The notes under the pieces were generated by a model. It made no database searches. It worked only from the letters and a program-made list of their open reading frames with translations, and had not been told where the DNA came from. This document shows positions 8,161 to 14,466 of a stretch of 37,308 nt of DNA, piece after piece. Numbering within the stretch: position 1 is the first letter of the stretch; every line of letters starts with the position of its first letter. This stretch comes from CAYFXA01 sp964347135. GTDB lineage: Bacteria; Patescibacteriota; Microgenomatia; PFEM01; JAHIFH01. Location of the stretch: NCBI GenBank assembly GCA_964347135.1, contig CAYFXA010000017.1, positions 1 through 37,308 of the forward strand, given 5' to 3'. The position numbers and the translations under genes were made by a program.

Positions 8161-8200
8161 GGGCTACTTCAGCAGTTCGCTGCAGAAGCAGCCCTTTTTT
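8161..8200 (+). terminator. Strong intrinsic terminator with UUCG loop
   Basis: GGGCT/AGCCC, CTTC/GAAG and GCAG/CTGC stack with two single mismatches around a TTCG tetraloop (8176-8179), followed by TTTTTT (8195-8200). Confidence 0.9.
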
Positions 8201-8233
8201 CATTGGCAAAATCTATCTAAACCTTCAATTTTT

Positions 8234-8242
8234 TGCTATAAT
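8234..8242 (+). promoter_or_regulatory. Extended -10 upstream of tRNA-Arg(TCG)
   Basis: TGCTATAAT, a perfect extended -10. No clear -35. The tRNA starts 23 bases downstream. Confidence 0.5.
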
Positions 8243-8265
8243 CAGGATGATTATCCGAGTTGTAA

Positions 8266-8340
8266 GCTCCCGTAGCTTAACGGATAAAGCAATGGTCTTC
8301 GAAACCATTGATGGGGGTTCGATTCCTCCCGGGAGCACCA
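8266..8340 (+). tRNA. tRNA-Arg (anticodon TCG)
   Basis: Acceptor GCTCCCG/CGGGAGC, D-stem GCTT/AAGC, anticodon stem ATGGT/ACCAT with loop CTTCGAA giving TCG, T-arm GGGGG/CCTCC with one G-U. The 3' CCA is encoded (8338-8340). Confidence 0.92.
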
Positions 8341-8380
8341 GGGCGCGTAGCTCAATGGCAGAGCAAGTGGCTATGACGCG
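8341..8380 (+). pseudogene. 5' half of a tRNA gene (truncated)
   Basis: Begins immediately after the CCA of tRNA-Arg. It has an acceptor 5' strand (GGGCGCG), TA, a full D-arm (GCTC...GAGC) and the start of an anticodon arm, then breaks off; tRNA-Lys starts 6 bases later. No 3' strand follows. The matching 3' acceptor strand, CGCGCTC, occurs at 9298-9304 and 11765-11771. The isotype cannot be read because the anticodon loop is damaged. Confidence 0.75.
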
Positions 8381-8386
8381 ATTTTT

Positions 8387-8461
8387 GGGCCGTTAGCTCA
8401 GCGGCAGAGCACCTGCCTCTTAAGCAGGGTGTCACAGGTTCGAATCCTGTACGGCCCACCA
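8387..8461 (+). tRNA. tRNA-Lys (anticodon CTT)
   Basis: Acceptor GGGCCGT/ACGGCCC, D-stem GCTC/GAGC, anticodon stem CCTGC/GCAGG with loop CTCTTAA giving CTT, T-arm ACAGG/CCTGT. The 3' CCA is encoded. Confidence 0.93.
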
Positions 8462-8578
8462 AACTGTCACCTCGCGAGCGTTCTGAAAGGAACGCCCATG
8501 GTTTTGGAATGAGGGAAACGACAACTTCTGTTTTTTTGGTTAAAAAATAGCCCACACCAAAGATTAATCCTATAATAT

Positions 8579-8607
8579 TTGACCTTATTGCTAAATTATG
8601 TTAAAAT
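8579..8607 (+). promoter_or_regulatory. Promoter of the 8803 gene and its leader
   Basis: TTGACC (8579-8584), 17-base spacer, TAAAAT (8602-8607). The start near 8614 leaves a ~190-base leader. The stretch 8462-8578 holds a GCGTTC/GAACGC hairpin near 8475-8492 and no gene. Confidence 0.7.
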
Positions 8608-8620
8608 ATCGCTAATTCGA

Positions 8621-8671
8621 ATGTTTTGTCCAACAATGCTGTTGGCACAAAATCTTAGAAGGTTCTTTTAA
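8621..8671 (+). CDS. Possible leader uORF (16 aa)
   Basis: An ATG 7 bases after the predicted transcription start opens a 16-codon frame (MFCPTMLLAQNLRRFF) ending in TAA inside a boxA-like GGTTCTTTTAAA (8661-8672). There is no Shine-Dalgarno. A second short frame at 8683-8739 (MDLLKTAVAQSVAACLSK) stops inside the downstream hairpin. Either could be a leader peptide or chance; neither shows codons for a single amino acid in a run. Confidence 0.25.
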   Translation: MFCPTMLLAQNLRRFF

Positions 8672-8700
8672 AAAAGAGGAAGATGGACCTCCTTAAAACC

Positions 8701-8774
8701 GCTGTTGCGCAGTCTGTAGCTGCTTGTCTGTCAAAGTGACTTTGGTAGATAGACAGCTGCAGAGGCGAAACAGC
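8701..8774 (+). promoter_or_regulatory. Long structured 5' leader element
   Basis: Nested pairing: GCTGTT (8701-8706) with AACAGC (8769-8774); CTGTAGC (8714-8720) with GCTGCAG (8756-8762, one G-U); TGTCTGTC (8725-8732) with GATAGACA (8748-8755, one G-U); and, as an alternative apex, CAAAG/CTTTG (8732-8744). It ends 11 bases before the Shine-Dalgarno AGGAGGT. A hairpin CCAACA/TGTTGG also lies at 8630-8645. It could be a translational switch; no known riboswitch class is recognised. Confidence 0.5.
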
Positions 8775-8802
8775 AAAAATAAAACAGGAGGTAAGAGGTG
8801 AA

Positions 8803-9162
8803 ATGGTGACGGAAGACAGCTTGCCATTGGGGCTGGTTGTCCTTGGTTTAGTCGCAATCGCTGTCCTCATACTTATTACTGGCATGAAGCCCGTTGAAAT
8901 TTACTCGGTTACACTTGTCTACCAAGTGAAAATCGGGAATCCTGCTGGGGGGGTATTCGGTGGCTACACTGAAGAGTGCTATTACACCAACGATAAACCT
9001 CAGCTCGACGAGGCAACCAAGAGTGTAGTAATTACCAACTATTACTATGGCTCTTGTCGAGCTTACAAGGACGGACCGTTTGGCACTCTAACCAAGATAG
9101 TCCCGAATAGCTATATCGAAATGAGCGACAAGGGATTCACTATCTTCGTTCGAGAAGAATAG
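8803..9162 (+). CDS. Small membrane-anchored orphan protein
   Basis: 119 residues: a short N-terminus, one membrane helix (about 8-27) and a ~90-residue extracytoplasmic domain with two cysteines (59 and 85) and a Tyr-rich stretch (ITNYYYGSC). No family recognised. The start at 8803 is set by AGGAGGT (8786-8792) with 10-base spacing. A long structured leader with its own promoter precedes it. Base use is intermediate (27 G/C of 60 at 9001-9060), richer than the core genes. It lies between tRNA-Lys and a tRNA 3' fragment, in the accessory region. Function unknown. Confidence 0.75.
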   Translation: MVTEDSLPLGLVVLGLVAIAVLILITGMKPVEIYSVTLVYQVKIGNPAGGVFGGYTEECYYTNDKPQLDEATKSVVITNYYYGSCRAYKDGPFGTLTKIVPNSYIEMSDKGFTIFVREE

Positions 9163-9194
9163 ACTGTTGTTCAAGGAAACTAGCCCAAAATCGG

Positions 9195-9263
9195 TAAGGA
9201 GGGAGAATTCCAATTTTACCACTCTTTTCACATCGCCTCTCCATCTTCCTCTCTCCTTATTTT
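9195..9263 (+). terminator. Possible long-range terminator
   Basis: TAAGGAG (9195-9201) pairs with CTCCTTA (9253-9259), followed by TTTT; the 51-base loop is purine-rich on one side and pyrimidine-rich on the other and could extend the pairing. Confidence 0.35.
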
Positions 9264-9282
9264 AAGTAAAAGAACTACAACC

Positions 9283-9305
9283 AGGTTCGAACCCTGTCGC
9301 GCTCA
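9283..9305 (+). pseudogene. tRNA 3' fragment (copy 1)
   Basis: T-arm AGG-TTCGAAC-CCT, acceptor strand CGCGCTC (9298-9304) and discriminator A, without the rest of a tRNA. The acceptor strand is fully complementary (one G-U) to GGGCGCG at 8341-8347. Bases 9285-9306 match 11752-11773 at 20 of 22 positions. Confidence 0.75.
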
Positions 9306-9351
9306 CAAAGAGGAAGAAGCTATTCACTCGAACGCCGGCATAAAATCTAAA

Positions 9352-10698
9352 TCAATCAACAATTGAAACTGTGCCTTCTTCAGCGTCCACCTTAACAATA
9401 TCGCCATCTTTTAAGATTTGGGTAGCGTTTTCAGTCCCAACGATACAGGGAATTCCGAATTCGCGAGAAACTATTGCGGCATGGGAAAGAATTCCACCTT
9501 CATCCGTTACAATTGCGCTGGCCTTCTTACAAGCTAGAACAAGATTAGGTCGTGTCATCTCAGAAACCAAGACTTCACCACCAAGCATATTTTTCATTTT
9601 TTCCTCATGTTCAGAGGGTCGACGATAGGAAAATATAATTACTGGGCCCGTTGCTAATCCCGGACTTGCTGGTCTACCCCTTATCACTTTTTGAGCCTTT
9701 ACACCCCTCTCAATCTGATTATGTAAAAACTCTACTGCCTTGCGCCCCTCGAACGTCCTTATTTTGCCGTCACGCAGCAACTTCAAAAAACCCTTTTCGC
9801 GTTGTTTGAGTGTCTTCTTAGAGACCACGCGCCCGCTTTGTAAAAGGATATCTAACTCTTTTACATCATATTTCCTAAGATCAGATTTCAAAACTTTATA
9901 TCGCCTCTTGATTTCAATTAAAAAAAGTTCGTTGTAATACAAACTAGCCATCCACACAAAACGCATTTTTAACCTTTCTTCGGCCAATATACTCAATACT
10001 TTAATGATATGCCTTATATTTCTGGGTGTTTTAAGCCTTTTTAAAAGCTTATTTTTTTGGGTAACACTATTTTTAACGGTTTTATAACTAGTTACATCAA
10101 TCAACGTTCTGTCTACAACAGCATTCTCAGGACGAACTGACTTTTCGAATGTTTCAAAAAGTTTGTTTGTTTTTTTAGGAAAAATAAACCTATGTTTAGG
10201 GGTCGTAAGGATGTTAATCGCTTTTGTTTTGTTTTCTACTTTCATTTGTTCGAGAAAGGTTTCGAGGTCTTCTTCAAGTAAAACAACTCTATCTGGTTGT
10301 GTCATTGAATAGGCAGTAAAAATTGAGCCTAGATAATAACCAGTCTCATCATAAAGTCGCCATAACTCTGTGTTACTTATTTTTGCCAAATCTATTTTTG
10401 ATAATTTCCGAATGGACTTTTGGAGATCTCGTGTGGATAGTTTAATTTTTCCCAACAAATGATTGAGCCTTAATTTGTTCATGAACAATTTACAACCTTC
10501 CCTTCCATTCCTTTCAAGATCATCCTCCAATAAATAAAACTTTGCGACAAAGTTATGGCCGAAAACGGCCGCATTTTTCACACCATACCCAAACCTATCG
10601 TTGGCTCTTTTTCCGTAGTTAAGAAGAATGGGTTCTAAATCGAAGTAGTTGTGGTTTTCTTCAACCCACATCAATCTATAATTTTTTTTGCCGCTCAT
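9352..10698 (-). CDS. PEP-utilising enzyme mobile-domain protein
   Basis: 448 residues. The C-terminal ~110 residues are the phosphohistidine swivel domain of PEP synthase/pyruvate phosphate dikinase: GRPASPGLATGPV, then TDEGGILSHAAIVSREFGIP with the phospho-acceptor His406. The first ~330 residues are helical, charged and unassigned. There is no ATP-grasp domain and no PEP-binding TIM barrel, so it is not a complete PEP synthase and must work with a partner or in another phosphotransfer. It is divergent from the histidine phosphatase gene across a 90-base region, and the pair is bracketed by the two tRNA 3' fragments. AT-rich like the core genes; no Shine-Dalgarno at the ATG. Confidence 0.8.
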   Translation of the reverse strand: MSGKKNYRLMWVEENHNYFDLEPILLNYGKRANDRFGYGVKNAAVFGHNFVAKFYLLEDDLERNGREGCKLFMNKLRLNHLLGKIKLSTRDLQKSIRKLSKIDLAKISNTELWRLYDETGYYLGSIFTAYSMTQPDRVVLLEEDLETFLEQMKVENKTKAINILTTPKHRFIFPKKTNKLFETFEKSVRPENAVVDRTLIDVTSYKTVKNSVTQKNKLLKRLKTPRNIRHIIKVLSILAEERLKMRFVWMASLYYNELFLIEIKRRYKVLKSDLRKYDVKELDILLQSGRVVSKKTLKQREKGFLKLLRDGKIRTFEGRKAVEFLHNQIERGVKAQKVIRGRPASPGLATGPVIIFSYRRPSEHEEKMKNMLGGEVLVSEMTRPNLVLACKKASAIVTDEGGILSHAAIVSREFGIPCIVGTENATQILKDGDIVKVDAEEGTVSIVD

Positions 10699-10747
10699 AT
10701 TGGCTTATGATGAAATAAAATTTTATCAATGTTGATTCTACTTGATG

Positions 10748-10753
10748 TATAAT
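10748..10753 (+). promoter_or_regulatory. -10 box in the divergent intergenic region
   Basis: TATAAT 35 bases before ATG 10789, with no good -35 at 17 bases. The 90-base region is AT-rich and must also hold the promoter of the divergent gene. Confidence 0.45.
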
Positions 10754-10788
10754 AAATGATTATAACCAATCTAGCATGAAAATTAAAG

Positions 10789-11718
10789 ATGAGTAATTTA
10801 ATTTCCTCCGAGTTTGGAGAACAACAAGAAGCAAAAGAAAGTACCGAGGCTCTTTGGAAAGATCCTGAAAGACTTACTTTAAGCGTCAGAAGACACGGTA
10901 AGACAGACATGCAAAGAGGCATACCATTACGAGGTGTGTTGGAATCTGACGCAATTAAGCAAGTTGAAGAAGTAGCACGTATATGGGCAAGCCACTCTCC
11001 GAAAGGAGCAAATATTTCTCTATACGAAAGCCCTTCTTTTGTGGTCACAGGAGAAAGAGAATTCCCCAAACCGCACCCATTGAAACCCCAAAGAGCTTCT
11101 ATTACAGCTAGCATATATGAGAGCGCGATTTTTGGGGAATTAGCTCCGTCGCGCATTGGTACATCCGGCATGAGAGAATCAAGAAGGCGTATCAGAGATT
11201 CTAGACTGGGGGATTTATTTGAGTATACTACTCATCCTGAGAATTTACCCACATTCTTCCAGTTGCGTACGGAAGAATACGGTAATGATCTTCCTCGTTT
11301 CTGGAAAGATTATATTGCTGGAAAGCTAAAGCCTGAATTAGAACAAGCATTAATCGATTGCGGCGGTTCAGATTCGCGTGGTTTAGCGGAAAATTTTTCT
11401 TCCTTTATACTAGATATGGGCCCAAAAATTCCGAGTAAAGAAAAAGAGGCTAAAGAGCTTACCAAACAGGTGATAGTTGCAATTACTCACAGTGAGGTGC
11501 TTGAGTCGTTTGTACACTATTTGGGCAGATTTTCGGAGGAAGAGAAAGTTAGCAACATACCCAACAGCTTAAAAGATTATAAAGTTGCCTACAATGAGGG
11601 TTTCGATATTCATCTTGATGCAAACAACGAAGCTGTCATAGTGTTTCCAAAGGGTGAACGAGTAGAAATCAAAATAGATAAATTTCTTAAATACCTCAAG
11701 TCTGTAAGAACCACTTGA
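10789..11718 (+). CDS. Histidine phosphatase superfamily protein
   Basis: 309 residues. An early RRHGKTD gives the signature RHG motif (R35-H36-G37, with T39), whose His becomes phosphorylated, and VAITHSEVLESFVHYLG supplies the second catalytic His (H234) before a helix. Both are expected for the phosphoglycerate-mutase-like superfamily. The middle (about 60-215) is longer than in small members such as SixA and may form a cap over the substrate. No signal peptide, so cytoplasmic. Only a weak purine stretch precedes the ATG. It is divergent from the phosphohistidine swivel gene. Substrate unknown; a small molecule or a phosphohistidine protein are both possible. Confidence 0.8.
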   Translation: MSNLISSEFGEQQEAKESTEALWKDPERLTLSVRRHGKTDMQRGIPLRGVLESDAIKQVEEVARIWASHSPKGANISLYESPSFVVTGEREFPKPHPLKPQRASITASIYESAIFGELAPSRIGTSGMRESRRRIRDSRLGDLFEYTTHPENLPTFFQLRTEEYGNDLPRFWKDYIAGKLKPELEQALIDCGGSDSRGLAENFSSFILDMGPKIPSKEKEAKELTKQVIVAITHSEVLESFVHYLGRFSEEEKVSNIPNSLKDYKVAYNEGFDIHLDANNEAVIVFPKGERVEIKIDKFLKYLKSVRTT

Positions 11719-11751
11719 GCGGTTGAATATCCAAAGTATTTAACAAAATAT

Positions 11752-11775
11752 GTTCGATTCCTGTCGCGCTCACCA
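11752..11775 (+). pseudogene. tRNA 3' fragment (copy 2)
   Basis: TTCGATT loop, CCTGT, acceptor strand CGCGCTC (11765-11771), discriminator A and encoded CCA (11773-11775). The 5' strand of the T-stem is missing, so it cannot be a working tRNA. It lies between the phosphatase stop and the converging membrane protein gene. Confidence 0.75.
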
Positions 11776-11783
11776 GGTTCCCT

Positions 11784-12287
11784 TTAACCCCAGATTAGCA
11801 ATTGAAGTACGAAAATCCCGATTAAAACAATCCAAAATGTAAGAAAAACTCTGGAATTCGTCCAACTCCTTCCTTGTAAGTTCCAATCGGAAAAGGGCCA
11901 AAATGGTCTGAATGCAAATTCTCCCTCGTGAGTTAGAGCATCGACAAGGAGATGAAACAGATAGCAAATTAAGAGAATCAACCAAACATCTTTGAAAAAC
12001 ATAAAGGCAAAAAGAGCAATAAGAGGTAAAAAGAACAAGGTATGAGTAGTTCTGTAAGCAAATTTGTCCCATTTTGTAAAAAATTTATTTTTTTTCTCAG
12101 ACGCTTTCCAATCATTTATAAAGGCTTTAACCGAATCTTTAGAAGAATTTTTAAATTTAAAATATTCAAAAGTGGTCGTTCCTAACAAATCAGGAAGCAC
12201 TGAAAAAAATGAAGCTGAAAGTAAATAGTTCCCTACGGTTCCTTTCGAGATAATTAACCCTGTTACTCCATGAAAGAGAACATCCAT
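11784..12287 (-). CDS. YdjM/DUF457-like membrane metal-dependent hydrolase
   Basis: 167 residues with about four hydrophobic segments. Conserved polar residues match the YdjM (DUF457) pattern: HGVTG near the N-terminus, VLPDLLG, THTLFFLP and FHLLVDALTHEG, followed by a Pro/Phe-rich RPFWPFSDW loop. The family is thought to be an inner-membrane, metal-dependent hydrolase related to phospholipase C-type folds; its substrate is not known. A TGATAGAAT extended -10 on the - strand lies 6 bases before the ATG, with no Shine-Dalgarno. It converges with the phosphatase gene across the tRNA 3' fragment. Confidence 0.7.
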   Translation of the reverse strand: MDVLFHGVTGLIISKGTVGNYLLSASFFSVLPDLLGTTTFEYFKFKNSSKDSVKAFINDWKASEKKNKFFTKWDKFAYRTTHTLFFLPLIALFAFMFFKDVWLILLICYLFHLLVDALTHEGEFAFRPFWPFSDWNLQGRSWTNSRVFLTFWIVLIGIFVLQLLIWG

Positions 12288-12293
12288 ATTTAA

Positions 12294-12302
12294 ATTCTAT
12301 CA
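12294..12302 (-). promoter_or_regulatory. Extended -10 of the YdjM-like gene
   Basis: TGATAGAAT on the - strand, 6 bases upstream of ATG 12287: leaderless type. Confidence 0.5.
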
Positions 12303-12355
12303 TAACCAAGCAGACCGAAGTTTACAAAAAAGCCTTCTCTCAAACTATCCTATAG

Positions 12356-12384
12356 TTGCTTTTTATTCGGTTCCTATGTATAAT
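12356..12384 (+). promoter_or_regulatory. Promoter of the 12532 gene
   Basis: TTGCTT (12356-12361), 17-base spacer, TATAAT (12379-12384), start near 12391. Confidence 0.7.
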
Positions 12385-12390
12385 TTTAAT

Positions 12391-12531
12391 TTGTTATCGT
12401 CCTTTGAAAAGTTTGTAAGTAGCAGAGAAAAGTCTGGACAAATGGAGTAAGCTCGAAAGCTGAACTGTGATTCCGTTGTTTAGAAACTCTGTTTTTTATT
12501 TGGTTGAGTATGATGCTAAGGAGGCAATATC
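12391..12531 (+). promoter_or_regulatory. Long leader of the 12532 gene
   Basis: About 140 bases without a real ORF. It carries a boxA-like GTCCTTTGAAAA (12399-12410), AGCAGAGA (12421-12428, also at 114-121 in the leader of the 260 gene), an AGCT-CGAA-AGCT hairpin near 12451-12462, and CAGAG (12423-12427) that can pair with CTCTG ahead of a TTTTTT run near 12488-12497, giving a possible internal terminator. A strong AAGGAGG is at 12519-12525. Confidence 0.4.
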
Positions 12532-12714
12532 ATGAAGTATAGGGTACACGCCGCTGCTCTCGTCGGCATAGTATGTGGAATATGTGCTACCGCAGCGATT
12601 TTGGGCGATCTGCCACTCAAAGTCGCTATCCTCCTAGGGTTTGCTGCTTTCTTGTGTTTTTTAGCCTTGATATTCTTGCCGGGTGAGCAAACCCAAGCCA
12701 AGCAGGATGACTGA
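12532..12714 (+). CDS. Two-helix small membrane protein (orphan)
   Basis: 60 residues: a short basic start (MKYRVH), two hydrophobic helices (about 8-24 and 29-50) separated by GDLPLK, and a polar acidic tail. No family recognised. The start is fixed by AAGGAGG 7 bases before the ATG. It is GC-rich (33 of 60 bases at 12541-12600). With its own promoter and long leader it resembles the orphan genes at 260 and 8803. Opposite-strand reading of the same bases gives a similar-length ORF, but only this strand has promoter, leader and Shine-Dalgarno. Confidence 0.7.
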   Translation: MKYRVHAAALVGIVCGICATAAILGDLPLKVAILLGFAAFLCFLALIFLPGEQTQAKQDD

Positions 12715-12755
12715 TTCAACATCTACAACCGAATAAAAGATTGGAAGGACAGGGA

Positions 12756-12772
12756 AAACGCCTTGGGCGTTT
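12756..12772 (+). terminator. Hairpin after the small membrane gene
   Basis: AAACGCC, TTG loop, GGCGTTT: a perfect 7-bp stem 41 bases after the stop. No U-tract follows, so termination is uncertain. Confidence 0.35.
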
Positions 12773-12892
12773 GCGTCATTTGCCACTGGCATATTGCGTT
12801 ACTACTTGTTCTTCTTTTCTTTTGGGATAAAACTCCAGAGCAAGAAACATCAATTCTTAAAACAAGACGAGCCGCGAGTGCCCACAAAAAGC

Positions 12893-12924
12893 TTGACAAG
12901 CAATTCTTGTTATGACAGGATATT
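12893..12924 (+). promoter_or_regulatory. Probable promoter of the first lysozyme-like gene
   Basis: A perfect TTGACA (12893-12898) with a weak -10 (AGGATA or GATATT, 12917-12924). The ATG at 12929 lies 5-7 bases after it, again suggesting a leaderless mRNA. Confidence 0.45.
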
Positions 12925-12928
12925 CTTG

Positions 12929-13552
12929 ATGCTTAATCTGCCATTCAAAAAGCTTTTTTTTCTGTTACTTTTCTTCTTTATCGCACCAGTTACCTTAGTA
13001 ATCAGCCTTTATTCTTTTATTCAAATAAAGCAAACCAGGGATCTCGCTACTCTGGCCAAGGAATCAGTCAGTCAGTCCGCTTATCAAACGCCTTCGCGTC
13101 TTTATGCTGCTATTCCTGAAGTTTTAGGAGAAATGTCAGTGGCGATTCAAACGGGCGATGCCCGACCAATAATCATTGAAAAATACTTAGAAAAACATAA
13201 TTCACCCCTCTTACCTTATGCTGATGCGCTTTTGGCAGCCTCTGAAGAGTATAATGTTGACTATCGTCTGATTGTTGCCATTGCTCAATGCGAATCGAAT
13301 CTTTGTAAAAAATCTCCAGCTGGCTCCTATAACTGTTGGGGTTTTGAGAATGGGTTAACCCAATTTTTATCCTGGGAACAAGCAATTTATCAGGTGGCTA
13401 AAACTCTTAGAGAGGATTACCTTGATGAGGGTTTGAAAACGCCTGAGGAAATCATGCCCAAATATGCTCCGCCTTCTGTAGACAAGGGTGGTCCTTGGGC
13501 TAAGTGTGTCAATCAGTTTATTGACGAGCTTGAATATGGCGAGTTTGAGTAA
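12929..13552 (+). CDS. Membrane-anchored lysozyme-like protein (paralog 1)
   Basis: 207 residues. One N-terminal membrane helix (8-31), a linker, then a lysozyme-fold domain of the lytic transglycosylase/glucosaminidase type: IVAIAQCESNLCKKSPAGSYNCWGFENG, with Glu122 in the catalytic position and the GS-N-x-WG motif downstream, and a SWEQAI segment. It probably cleaves or binds peptidoglycan outside the cell. I chose ATG 12929 over the upstream in-frame ATG 12794 because the extra 45 residues are not signal-like and the promoter lies inside them. It overlaps the methyltransferase gene by 17 bases. The gene at 14467 encodes a paralog. Confidence 0.8.
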   Translation: MLNLPFKKLFFLLLFFFIAPVTLVISLYSFIQIKQTRDLATLAKESVSQSAYQTPSRLYAAIPEVLGEMSVAIQTGDARPIIIEKYLEKHNSPLLPYADALLAASEEYNVDYRLIVAIAQCESNLCKKSPAGSYNCWGFENGLTQFLSWEQAIYQVAKTLREDYLDEGLKTPEEIMPKYAPPSVDKGGPWAKCVNQFIDELEYGEFE

Positions 13553-14315
13553 AAAAGACTTAAGTCCAGAGGGTAAAAAACCGGTTGCCGACTACGACGA
13601 TCCCTCTTTCAATTACCAACAATATTGGAATGCGCGTCAGTACGAACACTTTGCCGAAGAATTGGTTTTGAAGAAATTCTTTAATTTTATTCCCCAAAAA
13701 GAATCGCTTGTTGATGTTGGTGGGGGATTTGGTCGACTTGTGCCTCTTTACGCTCCTGCTTTTAAAAAATCTGTTTTAGTTGACCCCTCAGAAAGACTTC
13801 TTGAAGACGCCCAAAAATTAACTAAAAAACATGACAATCTAGAAGTTATTAACGGAACCGCTTCAAAACTGCCTCTAAAAAGTAAGTCTTTTGACGCCGC
13901 CCTAATGATTAGAACCGTTCATCACTTATCCTCACCAGATAAAGCCTTTAAAGAAATAAACCGAATTTTAAAACCCAAGGGCTTTTTCATTCTCGAGTTT
14001 GCCAATAAACTCCATTTTAAGGCGATTGTCAAAGCTTTTTTCACCCTTAATTTCTATTTTTTTACGGACCACACACCGATTGAAAAAAGTGAAGAGATTG
14101 TTTTTTTTAATCTTCACCCTACCGCCATTGTCAGCCTACTAAGAAAAAATGGGTTTAAGATTGTTAAGGCTGTATCCGTTTCCAATTTCCGGACCACGTT
14201 TTTAAAAAGGGTTTTACCCTTGAAAATCTTGCTTTTTCTGGAAAGAATTGCCCAAAGAATCTTTCCTGCTTACACCACCGGCCCCTCGGTTTTTATTCTT
14301 GCCCAAAAAATTTGA
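13536..14315 (+). CDS. Class I SAM-dependent methyltransferase
   Basis: 259 residues from ATG 13536; an upstream in-frame GTG gives non-conserved-looking extra residues inside the previous gene. SAM-binding motif I is LVDVGGGFGRLVPLYAP (about 56-72), motif II VDPSERLL, and a Methyltransf_11-type LPLKSKSFDAALMIRTVHHLSSPDKAFKEINRILKPKGFFILEF follows in separate motifs. The substrate is unknown; the C-terminal half is hydrophobic and basic, which would suit a lipid or quinone-like substrate, but that is a guess. It sits between two paralogous lysozyme-like genes. Confidence 0.88.
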   Translation: MASLSKKDLSPEGKKPVADYDDPSFNYQQYWNARQYEHFAEELVLKKFFNFIPQKESLVDVGGGFGRLVPLYAPAFKKSVLVDPSERLLEDAQKLTKKHDNLEVINGTASKLPLKSKSFDAALMIRTVHHLSSPDKAFKEINRILKPKGFFILEFANKLHFKAIVKAFFTLNFYFFTDHTPIEKSEEIVFFNLHPTAIVSLLRKNGFKIVKAVSVSNFRTTFLKRVLPLKILLFLERIAQRIFPAYTTGPSVFILAQKI

Positions 14316-14357
14316 CATTTTAAACGTTGTTTTGCTTCGAAAAAACTACTATAATTC

Positions 14358-14386
14358 TTGACATTTTATAGGACTTGTGCTATAAT
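14358..14386 (+). promoter_or_regulatory. Perfect consensus promoter
   Basis: TTGACA (14358-14363), 17-base spacer, TATAAT (14381-14386); start near 14393. A terminator begins about 3 bases later. Confidence 0.85.
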
Positions 14387-14395
14387 CCACACTAG

Positions 14396-14438
14396 ATCCT
14401 GAGGTGTTTGCCTAACGCGAACACTTTAGGATTTTTTT
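14396..14438 (+). terminator. Terminator/attenuator directly after a promoter
   Basis: ATCCT...AGGAT, GTGTT...AACAC and GC/GC stack around a CTAAC loop, followed by seven Ts (14432-14438). A second hairpin, GGCTGC/GCAGCC, lies at 14442-14458, 8 bases before ATG 14467. Transcripts from the promoter must read through this to express the gene, so it is either an attenuator or makes a ~45-base RNA. Confidence 0.75.
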
Positions 14439-14466
14439 ATGGGCTGCTTTTGGGCAGCCTAGATTT

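Noticed and set aside
8352..8555. Minus-strand ORF containing GRTGFEPVTPCLRGRC
   Set aside because: This is the antisense translation of tRNA-Lys, a well-known spurious ORF type; it has no promoter or ribosome site.
11711..11715. CCACT that could pair with AGTGG of the tRNA 5' half
   Set aside because: It lies inside the phosphatase coding end and ~36 bases from the T-loop, so it is probably chance.
8341..11775. Functional trans-spliced split tRNA
   Set aside because: The acceptor strands match, but the T-stem is damaged in both 3' fragments and no anticodon 3' strand or pairing extension joins the halves; remnants of integration or decay fit better.
12794..12928. Upstream 45-residue extension of the first lysozyme-like protein
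   Set aside because: It covers the likely promoter and places the membrane anchor internally; ATG 12929 is preferred.
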